From assembly GCA_963781065.1 (NCBI GenBank), contig CAWAET010000007.1, forward strand, positions 1 to 64,000: 64,000 nucleotides of DNA, in the 5' to 3' direction. This stretch comes from CALZJC01 sp963781065 (lineage in GTDB: Bacteria; Acidobacteriota; Thermoanaerobaculia; Multivoradales; JAHEKO01). The first letter of the stretch is position 1. Each line of letters begins with the position of its first letter. The notes beneath the pieces were generated by a model. It worked only from the letters and a program-made list of their open reading frames with translations, ran no database searches and was not told the origin of the DNA. Position numbers and translations under genes: made by a program. Below are positions 7,978 through 16,727 of this stretch, in pieces.

Positions 7978-9912
7978 ATGCCCGAATCAAGCCAGCTACT
8001 GCCGCTAGAGCTTCCCGACGGATCCGTCCGCGAGGTGGCGCTGGGTACCACTCCGCTCGAGGTGGCGGCGGGCATCGGCCCCGGGCTGGCGAAGGCCGCG
8101 ATCGGGGCCGAGCTCGACGGCCGGGCGATCGACCTGCGTCTGCCGCTCGCCGCGGGCGGCAAGTTCCGGTTGTTCACGGCGCGCGACCCCGAGGCCGGCG
8201 ACTTCATCCGCCACAGCGCCGAGCACGTGCTGGCCGATGCGGTCAAGCGGCTCTGGCCCGACGTCGAGATCGACGTCGGCCGGGTCGACCACTCGGAGAA
8301 GTTCCAGTACGACTTCCGCTTCGAGCGCGCCTTCACCCCCGACGATTTCGAGAAGATCGAGGCGAAGATGCGCGAGATCCTGGCCGAGGACCATCGCTTC
8401 GAGCGCCAGGAGCTGGACCGACAGGAGGCGGCCGAGCTGTTCGCCTCGATGGGCGAGACCCTCAAGGTGGAACGGCTCAAGGACATCCCCGAAGGCGAGC
8501 CGATCACCATCTATCGCGACGGCCCCTTCACCGACCTCTGCCGCGGGCCGCACGTCCAGCGCCTCGGCCAGATCGGCGCCGTCAAGCTGCTCGAGGCCTC
8601 GGGGGTCTACTGGAAGGGCGACGAGAGCAACGAGATGCTGCAGCGCATCTACGGCACCGCCTTCGCCACCGCCGCGGAGATGACCGCCTACGACGAGCAG
8701 TTCGAGGCGGCGCGCGCCCGCGACCACCGGCGGCTGGGCCCCGAGCTCGACCTGTTCAGCTTCGACCCGCTGGCGCCGGCGATGCCCTTCTTCCACCCCA
8801 AGGGCGCCTTCATCTACAACGCGCTGGTCGACTACGTGCGCGAGCTGCAGAACGCGCGCGGCTACGGCGAGGTGGTGACGCCGCAGGTGCTGGACGTCGA
8901 CCTGTGGCACGCCTCGGGCCACTACGACCACTATCGCGAGGCGATGTTCTTCACCGAGGCCGAGGACCGGCAGATGGCGGTCAAGCCGATGAACTGCCCG
9001 ACCCACTGCCTGATCTACAAGACGCGGCTGCGCTCCTACCGCGACCTGCCGATCCGCTACGGCGACTTCGGCCGGCTGCACCGCTACGAGAAAAGCGGCG
9101 TCACCTCGGGCCTGACCCGGGTGCGCTCCTTCGCCCAGGACGACGCGCACGTCTTCTGTACCCCGGAGCAGGTCGAAGAAGAAGTGCTGGCGGCGGTGAG
9201 CATGATCCGCGAGATCTACGACACCTTCGGCTTCACCGACCAGCTGGAGCTGTCGACGCGGCCCGAGAAGCGGCTCGGCAGCGACGAGCTGTGGGACCGG
9301 GCCGAGGCCACCCTCGTTGCGGCGCTCGCCAGCACCGGGCTCGACTACGAGGTCAACGAGGGCGACGGCGCCTTCTACGGCCCCAAGATCGACTTCCAGA
9401 TCCGCGACGCCATCGGCCGGAGCTGGCAGTTGGGCACGGTGCAGCTCGACTTCCAGATGCCCGAGCGGTTCGAGCTGGAGTACATCGGCGCCGACGGCGC
9501 CGAGCACCGGCCGGTGATGATCCACCGCGCCATGCTGGGCTCGATCGAGCGCTTCATCGGCATCCTGATCGAGCACACGGCGGGCGCCTTCCCGCTGTGG
9601 CTGGCGCCGGTGCAGGCGGTGGTGCTGCCGGTCTCGGAGAAGTTCGCCACTTACGCCGCCGGGGTGCGCGACCACCTGGTCGCCGCCGGCGTCCGCGCCG
9701 AGCTCGACGAGCGCAACGAGAAGCTCGGCTACCGCATCCGCGAGGCGCAGCTGGCCAAGATTCCCTACATGCTGGTGGTGGGCGCCAAGGAGGAGGAGGC
9801 CGGCACCGTGGCCGTCCGCCTGCGCACCGGCGAGGATCGCGGCCCGCAGCCGACGGACACCGTCGCCGCCCACATCGCCGATCTCACCGCCACCCGCAGC
9901 CTCGAGCTCTAA
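7978..9912 (+). CDS. thrS: Threonine--tRNA ligase
   Basis: Charges tRNA-Thr and hydrolyses misacylated Ser-tRNA-Thr. The 644-residue protein is of full family length. It has an N-terminal TGS domain (residues 7-68), then an editing domain with HSAEHVLADAVKRLWP and DLCRGPH. The class II catalytic core has motif 1 near FHPKGAFIYNALVDYV, zinc ligands in KPMNCPTH, QDDAHVFC and IHRAMLGS, motif 2 at HRYEKSG, and motif 3 at GSIERFIGILIEH. The C-terminal anticodon-binding domain starts near PVQAVVLPVSEKF. The ATG at 7978 is chosen because a purine-rich Shine-Dalgarno-like stretch (aggaggggagag) precedes it; upstream in-frame codons lack family similarity. In many bacteria thrS is followed by infC-rpmI-rplT; here about 8.4 kb of other genes intervenes. 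Confidence 0.98.
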   Translation: MPESSQLLPLELPDGSVREVALGTTPLEVAAGIGPGLAKAAIGAELDGRAIDLRLPLAAGGKFRLFTARDPEAGDFIRHSAEHVLADAVKRLWPDVEIDVGRVDHSEKFQYDFRFERAFTPDDFEKIEAKMREILAEDHRFERQELDRQEAAELFASMGETLKVERLKDIPEGEPITIYRDGPFTDLCRGPHVQRLGQIGAVKLLEASGVYWKGDESNEMLQRIYGTAFATAAEMTAYDEQFEAARARDHRRLGPELDLFSFDPLAPAMPFFHPKGAFIYNALVDYVRELQNARGYGEVVTPQVLDVDLWHASGHYDHYREAMFFTEAEDRQMAVKPMNCPTHCLIYKTRLRSYRDLPIRYGDFGRLHRYEKSGVTSGLTRVRSFAQDDAHVFCTPEQVEEEVLAAVSMIREIYDTFGFTDQLELSTRPEKRLGSDELWDRAEATLVAALASTGLDYEVNEGDGAFYGPKIDFQIRDAIGRSWQLGTVQLDFQMPERFELEYIGADGAEHRPVMIHRAMLGSIERFIGILIEHTAGAFPLWLAPVQAVVLPVSEKFATYAAGVRDHLVAAGVRAELDERNEKLGYRIREAQLAKIPYMLVVGAKEEEAGTVAVRLRTGEDRGPQPTDTVAAHIADLTATRSLEL

Positions 9913-9932
9913 CGGTACCCACCTCGGCCGGG

Positions 9933-9972
9933 CCACGGAGCCACGGAGCCACGGAGCCATGGAGCCACGGAG
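9933..9972 (+). repeat. 8-bp tandem repeat, five copies
   Basis: Five head-to-tail copies of ccacggag (the fourth has ccatggag) start 20 bp after the thrS stop. The array runs directly into the left arm of the inverted repeat described next. Confidence 0.9.
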
Positions 9973-10353
9973 CCGCTCCAAGCCGCTGGGCTGCTCCCTA
10001 CGTGGCGATGGCTCGGCTCCTTGTCGATGGGCAGCGGGGTCACGGCCGTCGGCCTCGGAAGCTCGGGCGCCATGGCCGCACGCGGAAGCGCCTGCGCTTT
10101 AGTCGCCACTCCGGGACATCCCAGCGGCTTTCCGCTACCCATGCGGCGCCGCAGGGCACTCCAGCAGGCTGGCCCCGAAAGCCACGACCGGAGGCCGGCC
10201 GGGAGCCGTGGGGCCGGCCCGTCAGGCGGGGAGTGTCCGAGCACGCAGCGAAAGCGGCGCGCGCAGGATCAGCTCCCCGCCCGAGGGCCAGGCCCCATGG
10301 CTCCAAGCCGGCCGGGCCGCCACGTAGGGAGCAGCCCAGCGGCTTGGAGCGGC
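9972..10353. mobile_element. Non-coding element bounded by 36-bp perfect inverted repeats
   Basis: Positions 9972-10007 are an exact reverse complement of 10318-10353. The 310 bp between contain no credible gene, only GC-rich sequence with scattered gccatgg and ggctcc words. Terminal inverted repeats around a short non-coding core are the form of a MITE or large REP/BIME element. No target-site duplication is obvious, partly because the left end merges with the 8-bp repeats. Mobility is inferred; the alternative is a large transcription-terminating cruciform. Confidence 0.45.
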
Positions 10354-10403
10354 CCCTTGGCTCTTCAGCGCGGCCGGCTCGGAGCCATGGGTGGTCGAGC
10401 CGC

Positions 10404-11606
10404 CTACTGCCGCTTGAGCAGCAACGCCCGCCGCTTCTCGATCGCCTCGAGCCAGAACGGCACGAACAGCCACAGGTCGCGCAGGCTGCGGTGCAGGTTG
10501 TCGAGCAGCCGGTAGAGCCGCTTGGCGAAGACCGCGTGGCAGTCGAGCATGGCGGCGACCGCCGCCTCGCGCCCCTCGCGGGTGATGCCGGCGTTGGCCT
10601 TCAACTGGTCGGCGACGGCGCGGCCGGCCTCGCCCAGCTCCGCCACCTGGCGGCAGAGGATCGGCACCTCGACGACGTAGTGATCGAGGATCTCCATCTC
10701 GTCGAATCGCACCCCGCGCAGGGCCAGGATCGAGCGCAGCTTGGAGGCCAGGTCGTCGGCCACCAGGTCGAGAAACTCCTCGAGCTCCTGCCAGGTCCGG
10801 CCGTAGGGGATCAGCTTCTCCTGCAGCAGTGCCTCCATGGCGGCGCCCAGCCGCTTCCGCCGGGTGGTCTCGATGTTCTCGAGGTAGACCTGCAGGTGGG
10901 CCACCGAGGCGTGCAGCCACTCGGCCTCCTCGATGTCGCGCGGGAACTTGCGCGACATGAAGTAGTCGGCGTTGTGGCGGCCGCGCGGGTCGGCCTCCAT
11001 CAACCGGCCGAAGGTGTCCTGGAGATAGGCGTGCAGCTTGCCGATCGAGACGCAGAGCAGCTTGCGGGCGGCGTTGAGCTTGCCGTCGGGGATCTCGCCC
11101 GGGAAGCGCTCGAGATCGGCCAGCAGACCGCGTTCGAGCAGCTCGAGAGCCAGCTGGGCGTCGCCGCGCGCCCGTTCCAGCTCCGGCACGCACGACGGCT
11201 CGGTCATCAGCGGCGCCAGCTGGCTGCGCATCTGCTCGCTCACCTTGCGCACCTGGGTCCAGATCTCGCGCAGCCGCTCGGGCGAGCAGTGGAGGATGGC
11301 GTAGTTCGACTCCATGACGCTGTCGAGCAGCTCGACGCAGCCCAGGATCGAGCGGATGCGCGGGTTCTGCCAGTTGCGCCGCTCGAGCGCCCACTGCGAG
11401 GCCGAGACCCCGAGCGGCAGCTCGACCGGCTCGCTGCCGACCAGGATCAGCTGCGCCGCCCGCCGGCGGGCGTCATCCGAGGGCGGCCGGCCGCGGCGGC
11501 GGAACTCGAGCAGCCGGCGGGTCACGCTCGGGCTCCGGTGGTGGGCGGTCGGCAACTGGAGGCGTTGGGCATGGCGGTCGATTCGCTCGAGGGAAGGATA
11601 CGGCAT
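10404..11606 (-). CDS. Unknown, mainly helical protein
   Basis: A 400-residue soluble protein that I do not recognise. There is no signal peptide or membrane helix. Composition is rich in Leu, Arg, Glu and Ala, with long predicted helices such as ERARGDAQLALELLERGLL and KLHAYLQDTFGRLMEAD. ATG at 11606 is preferred over an upstream in-frame ATG at 11675 because the extra residues would come from the 16-bp repeat array upstream. It lies 156 bp downstream of aceK on the same strand, so it could be read from the aceBAK transcript, although the repeats in the gap may end it. No function can be assigned. Confidence 0.75.
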   Translation of the reverse strand: MPYPSLERIDRHAQRLQLPTAHHRSPSVTRRLLEFRRRGRPPSDDARRRAAQLILVGSEPVELPLGVSASQWALERRNWQNPRIRSILGCVELLDSVMESNYAILHCSPERLREIWTQVRKVSEQMRSQLAPLMTEPSCVPELERARGDAQLALELLERGLLADLERFPGEIPDGKLNAARKLLCVSIGKLHAYLQDTFGRLMEADPRGRHNADYFMSRKFPRDIEEAEWLHASVAHLQVYLENIETTRRKRLGAAMEALLQEKLIPYGRTWQELEEFLDLVADDLASKLRSILALRGVRFDEMEILDHYVVEVPILCRQVAELGEAGRAVADQLKANAGITREGREAAVAAMLDCHAVFAKRLYRLLDNLHRSLRDLWLFVPFWLEAIEKRRALLLKRQ

Positions 11607-11638
11607 CCGCCGTCCTTCGGGCGGTGACCTGCTGCACT

Positions 11639-11686
11639 GGCACTTCAACGGCAGGGCACTCCAACGGCAGCGCACTCCGACGGCAG
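11639..11686. repeat. 16-bp tandem repeat, three copies
   Basis: Three adjacent copies of ggcactccaacggcag (copies one and three differ by one or two bases) lie between the aceK stop and the next minus-strand gene. They are non-coding. Confidence 0.85.
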
Positions 11687-11762
11687 GGGGGCACGGTACC
11701 CCAACGACCCACGACAGGTCGCGGTGCCACCCGAAGAGTGGCTGCTTGGCGCGCCCTGGGGG

Positions 11763-13527
11763 TCAGCCGAGAAGCCGGGCGTCGGCGGCGCCTGCCGAAT
11801 CGGCCCCCGCGCGCAGCCGCCTCGATGCCGAGTAGGGAAAGAAGTCGAGCACCTCGCCGCCCTGGTTGCACCGCTGGGCGTCGCGCCAGAACTCGACGTC
11901 GAACAGGTCGCCGTGGTGCCGCCGGAAGGTCTCGAACAGCTCGCCGTCGAGGCCCAGAAAGGCGGGAAACTCCTCCGGGAAGACATCCTCGTCGTTGACC
12001 GAGAACCACGGCTCGGCGGACATCTCGTCCTCGGGGTTGCGTGCCGGCGGGATCTTGCGAAATCGGCAGTCGCCCAGCGGGCAGAGCTCGTCGTAGTCGT
12101 AGAACACCACCCGGCCGTGGCGGGTGATGCCGAAGTTCTTGAGCTGGATGTCGCCGGCGAAGATGTCGGCCGCCGCCAGCTCCTTGAGCGTCCAGCCCCA
12201 GTCGATCACCGCCGGCGCCGCCTCCTGCGTCGGGACCTGCTCGAGCAGGATGTCGAGCGGCGTCACCCGGCGGCCGATGTACAGATGGTTGACGATCACC
12301 CGGTCGCCGTCGAGCTTCACGGTCTCGCCGGCGTCGCGCAGCAGCTCTGCCAGGGTGTCGTCGGCGAAGCGCTGGCGCGGGAAGTCGAGGCGCTCGAACT
12401 CCTGGAAGTCGACCAGCCGGCCGACGCGGTCGTGGCGGAGCACCTGACGGTAGCGGGCCCGCACCTCGGCGGCGGTGGTGTTCTTGGGCGGCGCGAACTC
12501 GTCGCGGATCACCTTGAAGACGAACTCGTAGGAGGGCAAGGTGAAGACGGTCATCACCATGCCGGGCTTGCCCGGCGCCGGCACGAACTGCTCTTCGCTG
12601 CCCCGGATGGCGCTCACCAGGTCGCCATAGAACTCGGTCTTGCCGTGCTTGTTGTAGCCCAGCGAGATGTAGAGCTCGGCGGTCCGCTTGCGCGGCAGGA
12701 TCGAGTGCAGGAAGCCGATCACCTCGCGCGGGTTGCGCACGTCGGCGTGGAAGTACCAGCGGGCGAAGCTGAAGACGACGCTGGCTTCGTTCTCGGTCGG
12801 CAGCACCGCGTCGACGCTGACGCCGTCGCGGTCGTGGACCAGGCAGAGGACCAGCGGCAGCAGCTTGGTCGCCGCGGCGGGCGCGGCCGACGATGTAGGC
12901 GCCCTTGTTGCGCACGAACAGCGGCCTGAGCACGTCGAGGGCCTCGATCTCGTCGTCGCCCAGCCCCTCCCGCAGCCCCCGCCGGATCGCCGCGGCGGCC
13001 AGTTCGGCGTCGCCGTCGAGGTCGCGGAAGGGTGACGCGAGGTCGGCCTTTTCGAGCACCTTGCGCACCACCCGCGCATCGACCCGGCGGACGGCGAAAG
13101 TGCGGGCGCTGGCCAGCTCCCAGCCGGCGTAGGGCAGGGGCGGGAAGTCGGTGGCGACGAAGTCGACCTCCGGGTCGACCCCGGTGTGGGGGAAGAACCT
13201 GCGCACCAGCGAGTTGTAGTAGGTCTGCGCCACCTCGAAGTCGCCGCGGCCGAGGATCTCGGAGGTGTAGCAGTCCTTCAGAGCCACCCAGAGCGCCCGG
13301 TCCCCGAGCCGCAACGACAGCTGCTGACGCAGCCGCCGGTAGGTCCTTCTGATCGAGCGCGGGTGGAGGTTGAGGCGTTCCACCGTGTCGGCGCGGATTC
13401 CCGCCCAGTCGCGCCGCTCGAAGCGCCGCTTCACCCGCCGCGTCGTGGCGCGAAAGGCCTCGTGATAGTCCTCGAAGCCGCGCTGGATGATCTCGGCACC
13501 CAGCGCGGCGGCGCGTTGCGTGTCCAT
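11763..13527 (-). CDS. aceK: Isocitrate dehydrogenase kinase/phosphatase (one frameshift)
   Basis: Bifunctional enzyme that phosphorylates isocitrate dehydrogenase to divert carbon into the glyoxylate shunt, and dephosphorylates it to reverse this. It starts with ATG at 13527 (MDTQRAAALGAEI) and reads well to VRNKGAYIVGRA. It then continues in another frame from ATKLLPLVLCLVHD to the stop at 11763. A single indel is therefore needed near 12870-12890 in a run of CGC/GCC. AceK motifs are present: FSFARWYF, LGYNKHGKTEFY, VIRDEFAPPKN, and the kinase core VIDWGWTLKELAAADIFAGDIQLKNFG with FYDYDELCPL. Total length would be about 587 residues, usual for the family. It lies 17 bp after aceA. I favour sequence error over inactivation because both halves are well conserved. 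Confidence 0.88.
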
Positions 13528-13544
13528 GGCCGCCGGCCCCGCCG

Positions 13545-14834
13545 CTAGCCTGCCACGGCCGTCTCCTCGAACTGCTCCTCTTCGGTCGAACCGTGAACCG
13601 CCGAGAGCTCCTCGCTCTGGGTGATCAGCTGGGTCACCTGGTCGAAGTAGCCGGCCCCCACCTCGCGCTGGTGCCGGGCGGCGGTGTAGCCGACGTCCTC
13701 GGCCGCGAACTCGGCCTCCTGCAGCTCGACATAGGCCGCCATCTGGCGTTCCCGGTAGCCGCGGGCGAGGTTGAACATCGTGTAGTTGAGCGAATGGAAC
13801 CCGGCCAGGGTGATGAACTGGAACTTGTAGCCCATCGCCGCCAGCTCGCGCTGGAAGTTGGCGATCGTCCGCTCGTCGAGGTGGCGCTTCCAGTTGAACG
13901 AGGGCGAGCAGTTGTAGGCCAGCATCTTGCCCGGGTGCTCGGCGTGGATCGCCTCGGCAAAGCGGCGCGCCTCGTCGAGGTCGGGGTGGGCGGTCTCGCA
14001 CCACAGCAGGTCGGCATACGGGGCGTAGGCGAGGCCGCGGGCGATCGCCTGGTCGAGGCCGGCGCGGACGCGGAAGAAGCCCTCGATCGTGCGCTCACCG
14101 AGGATGAACGGCTGGTCCCGCTCGTCGTCGTCCGAGGTCAGCAGGCCGGCGGCGTTGGCGTCGGTGCGGGCGATGATCAGGGTCGGGACGCCGCAGATGT
14201 CGGCCGCCAGCCGCGCCGCCACCAGTTTCTCGATGGCGTGGCCGGTGTGGACCAGCACCTTGCCGCCCATGTGGCCGCACTTCTTGGCCGAGGAGAGTTG
14301 GTCTTCGAAGTGGACGCCGGCGGCACCGGCCTCGATCATCGCCTTCATCAGCTCGAAGGCGTTGAGCACGCCGCCAAAGCCGGCCTCGGCGTCGGCGACG
14401 ATCGGCTGCAGCCAGTCGATCGCGTCGTCGCCCTCGGCGTGATGGATCTGGTCGGCGCGCATCAGGGTCTTGTTGATCCGCCGCACCAGCGCCGGCACCG
14501 AGTCGGCGGGGTAGAGCGACTGGTCGGGGTACATCTCGCCGGCTTCGTTGGCGTCGGCCGCCACCTGCCAGCCGGAGACGTAGATCGCCTGCAGGCCGGC
14601 CTTGACCTGCTGCATCGCCTGGTTGCCGGTCAGCGCGCCGAGGGCGTTGACCAGGTCCTGCTCGTGCAGCGATGTCCACAGCCTCTCGGCGCCGCGCCGC
14701 GCCAGGGTGTGCTCGATGGCCACCGACCCGCGCAGGCGCACCACCTCGGTGGCGCCATAAGGCCGCTCGATTCCCACCCAGCGGGGGTTGTCCAGCCAGT
14801 CGCGCTCCAGTCGTGCTGCTTCCATTACGGTCAT
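13545..14834 (-). CDS. aceA: Isocitrate lyase
   Basis: Splits isocitrate into glyoxylate and succinate, the first step of the glyoxylate shunt, allowing growth on acetate or fatty acids. The 429-residue length is typical. The signature KKCGHMGGK (residues 184-192, catalytic Cys186) is intact. So are the metal- and substrate-site segments GWQVAADAN, VADAEAGFGG, GVHFEDQL, IARTDA and LAYNCSPSFNWKRHL. The ATG at 14834 overlaps the aceB stop in an ATGA, implying translational coupling. It is the second gene of aceB-aceA-aceK, transcribed from the promoter upstream of aceB. Confidence 0.98.
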   Translation of the reverse strand: MTVMEAARLERDWLDNPRWVGIERPYGATEVVRLRGSVAIEHTLARRGAERLWTSLHEQDLVNALGALTGNQAMQQVKAGLQAIYVSGWQVAADANEAGEMYPDQSLYPADSVPALVRRINKTLMRADQIHHAEGDDAIDWLQPIVADAEAGFGGVLNAFELMKAMIEAGAAGVHFEDQLSSAKKCGHMGGKVLVHTGHAIEKLVAARLAADICGVPTLIIARTDANAAGLLTSDDDERDQPFILGERTIEGFFRVRAGLDQAIARGLAYAPYADLLWCETAHPDLDEARRFAEAIHAEHPGKMLAYNCSPSFNWKRHLDERTIANFQRELAAMGYKFQFITLAGFHSLNYTMFNLARGYRERQMAAYVELQEAEFAAEDVGYTAARHQREVGAGYFDQVTQLITQSEELSAVHGSTEEEQFEETAVAG

Positions 14835-16576
14835 CCGTCTCTCCTCTTGTCTCGGGGTGTGGCCACGTCGGCGCCGGCGACGGGCACCAGCGGGGAACGC
14901 GTGGCGAGGAACGGCCGGAACCGCTCCTCGGTGAACAGGGTGCGGGCGTCGTCGCGCGCCCGCGTGAATGCGCCGATGAGGGGTTCCGCGGCCGCTTCGT
15001 CGGCGACCGCGGCGCGGACCTCGGCGACGATCTCGGCCAGCTCTTCGGCGAAGACCCGCTCCACCAGTTCGCGGGTCACGGTCCGGCCGTCGTCCAGGGG
15101 CACGGCGTGGCGGAGCCACTGCCAGGTCTGGGCGCGCGAGATCTCGAGCGTCGCCAGGTCCTCCATCAGGTCGTCCCAGGCGACGCAGCCGACCTCCTCG
15201 TTCCAGCCCTTCATGTAGGCGATGCCGACGCGCGCGTTGGTGCGCAGCCCGGCCAGGGTCCGCGGGCCGCCGCCCTGGGGCAGCAGCTCGGCGGGGTCGG
15301 GCAGGTCGGGGATCACGTCGAGCTGGTTGGAGCGCTCGAAGGCGGCCAGCGCCGGACCGATGAAATAGGGGTGCGAGACCCAGCAGCCGTCGTGGCCCAG
15401 GGCGGCTTCGAACCGCTTGTCCTCGACCACCCTGGCGGTCTGCTCGCGGCGGCGATCGGCGGTGGCGCCGGGGGTGAAGGCGGCCATGCCGCCCATGGCG
15501 AAGGCGCCGTGGCGGTGGCAGATGTGGATCAGGCTCTGGGCGTAGGCGCGCATCCACGGCCGGGTCAGCGAGATCGTCGCGCGGTCGGCCAGCACCCGGT
15601 CGGGATGCTCCTTGAGCACCTTGATGTCGCTGAAGATCTTGTCCCAGCGGCCGACGTTGAGGCCGGCGACGCGCTCGCGCAGCTGGTAGAGGATCTCCTC
15701 CATCTGCAGCGCGGCCGGCAGGGTCTCGATCAGGAAGGTGGCGCGCAGCGCCGCCCAGGGCAGATCGAGCGCCTCCTCGATGGCGCGAAACAGCCGGTTC
15801 CACCAGCGCGCCTCGCGGTGGTGCTCGATCTTGGGGACGTAGTACTTGGGCGTCTTGCCGCGCTCCAGGAGCCTGGCGGCCGACACCGAGGCGGCCAGGA
15901 CCAGGTCGACGATCGCCGCCGCCGCCGGCGCCCCGTCGATCCGCAGGTTCGACTCCTCGAGGTGCAGGCCGCGGCAGCGCACCATCAGCAGCGGCATGTC
16001 GCCGGGGTCGAGCCGGTAGACCTTCTCGGGCTGATCGCCGGCGGCCGGCTTGACGAACCGCAGACTGCCGTCGGCGGCGCCGCGCAGGTTGGCGAGCCCG
16101 CGCACGACGTTGGCCCAGGAGGGCATCATCGAGTCTTCGAAGTCGAGCATCGCGGCGTCGGCCCGCATGCCCTCCTCGTTGCGGCTGAGCATGTTGATCA
16201 CCATCTTGGTGTCGTTGACCGGGCCGGTGATCTCGACCCGGCGCTCCATCAGGTCGTCCGGCAGCGGCGCGATCGACCAGTCGCCGCGGGCCCGGTCGCT
16301 CACCGGGCCGTAGCGGCGGGCGGGCAGGGCGCCGGCGTCCCAGGCGGCTTGGCGGCGGGCGCGAGCCTCCAGCAGTTCGCGCCGCTCGCCGTCGAGCTTG
16401 CGGTGCAGGTTGGCGAGCATCTCCACCGCCGGCGGGGTCAACAGCTCGCGGGCGGCCGGCGTCCAGGCGGCGGCCCAGATCTCCACGCCGTCGGCGATAG
16501 GCCGCCACTCCGTCACCGAGCCGGCGGCCGGTGGCGGGGCCTGGGAGATAAAAGTCTCTTCACGCGCGGTCGTCAT
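14831..16576 (-). CDS. aceB: Malate synthase A
   Basis: Condenses glyoxylate with acetyl-CoA to malate, the second shunt reaction. At 581 residues it matches the A isoform (about 530-580). Visible motifs include DFEDSMMPSW (catalytic and Mg-binding acidic residues), the signature RVAGLNVGRWDKIFS, MRAYAQSLIHICHRHGAFAMGGMAAF, and NARVGIAYMKGWNEEVG near the C terminus. It is the first gene of the minus-strand aceB-aceA-aceK operon. ATG at 16576 is followed by a normal start MTTAREETF, and the upstream promoter fits it. The divergent neighbour is a RamB-type regulator. Confidence 0.98.
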   Translation of the reverse strand: MTTAREETFISQAPPPAAGSVTEWRPIADGVEIWAAAWTPAARELLTPPAVEMLANLHRKLDGERRELLEARARRQAAWDAGALPARRYGPVSDRARGDWSIAPLPDDLMERRVEITGPVNDTKMVINMLSRNEEGMRADAAMLDFEDSMMPSWANVVRGLANLRGAADGSLRFVKPAAGDQPEKVYRLDPGDMPLLMVRCRGLHLEESNLRIDGAPAAAAIVDLVLAASVSAARLLERGKTPKYYVPKIEHHREARWWNRLFRAIEEALDLPWAALRATFLIETLPAALQMEEILYQLRERVAGLNVGRWDKIFSDIKVLKEHPDRVLADRATISLTRPWMRAYAQSLIHICHRHGAFAMGGMAAFTPGATADRRREQTARVVEDKRFEAALGHDGCWVSHPYFIGPALAAFERSNQLDVIPDLPDPAELLPQGGGPRTLAGLRTNARVGIAYMKGWNEEVGCVAWDDLMEDLATLEISRAQTWQWLRHAVPLDDGRTVTRELVERVFAEELAEIVAEVRAAVADEAAAEPLIGAFTRARDDARTLFTEERFRPFLATRSPLVPVAGADVATPRDKRRDG

Positions 16577-16615
16577 GGCCGTCCCTCCGGGCGGCTCCAG
16601 GGCCGCCTCGGGCCT

Positions 16616-16644
16616 AGCCTAGGTGCAGCGGAATTACGAGTCAA
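16616..16644 (-). promoter_or_regulatory. Sigma-70-like promoter of aceB
   Basis: On the minus strand TTGACT (16644-16639) is followed after exactly 17 nt by TAGGCT (16621-16616), about 40 bp before the aceB ATG. Both hexamers are close to consensus. A GCGAA/TTCGC pair abuts the upstream edge of the -35 box. Confidence 0.65.
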
Positions 16645-16708
16645 GCGAAGTTTCGCCAAAGGGTGGGCCAGCGAAGAGCGTCTGCTAGGATCTTCGCTGA
16701 CAGCGAAG
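16645..16708. promoter_or_regulatory. Operator array of GCGAA/TTCGC half-sites
   Basis: Five half-sites occur in 64 bp: GCGAA 16645-16649, TTCGC 16652-16656, GCGAA 16671-16675, TTCGC 16694-16698 and GCGAA 16703-16707. The first two form a palindrome with a 2-bp centre. The last two sit within a 17-bp perfect palindrome (16692-16708, cttcgctg, A, cagcgaag). They lie between the divergent aceB and ramB-like genes: one palindrome touches the aceB -35 box and the other overlaps the probable ramB start region. RamB of corynebacteria binds AT-richer words of similar form upstream of ace genes; equivalence here is inference. Confidence 0.6.
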
Positions 16709-16727
16709 CCGCCGCTGCCCGGACGCC

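Noticed and set aside
8005..9981. A 658-codon minus-strand frame opposite thrS
   Set aside because: High-GC antisense shadow; thrS on the plus strand has every family motif.
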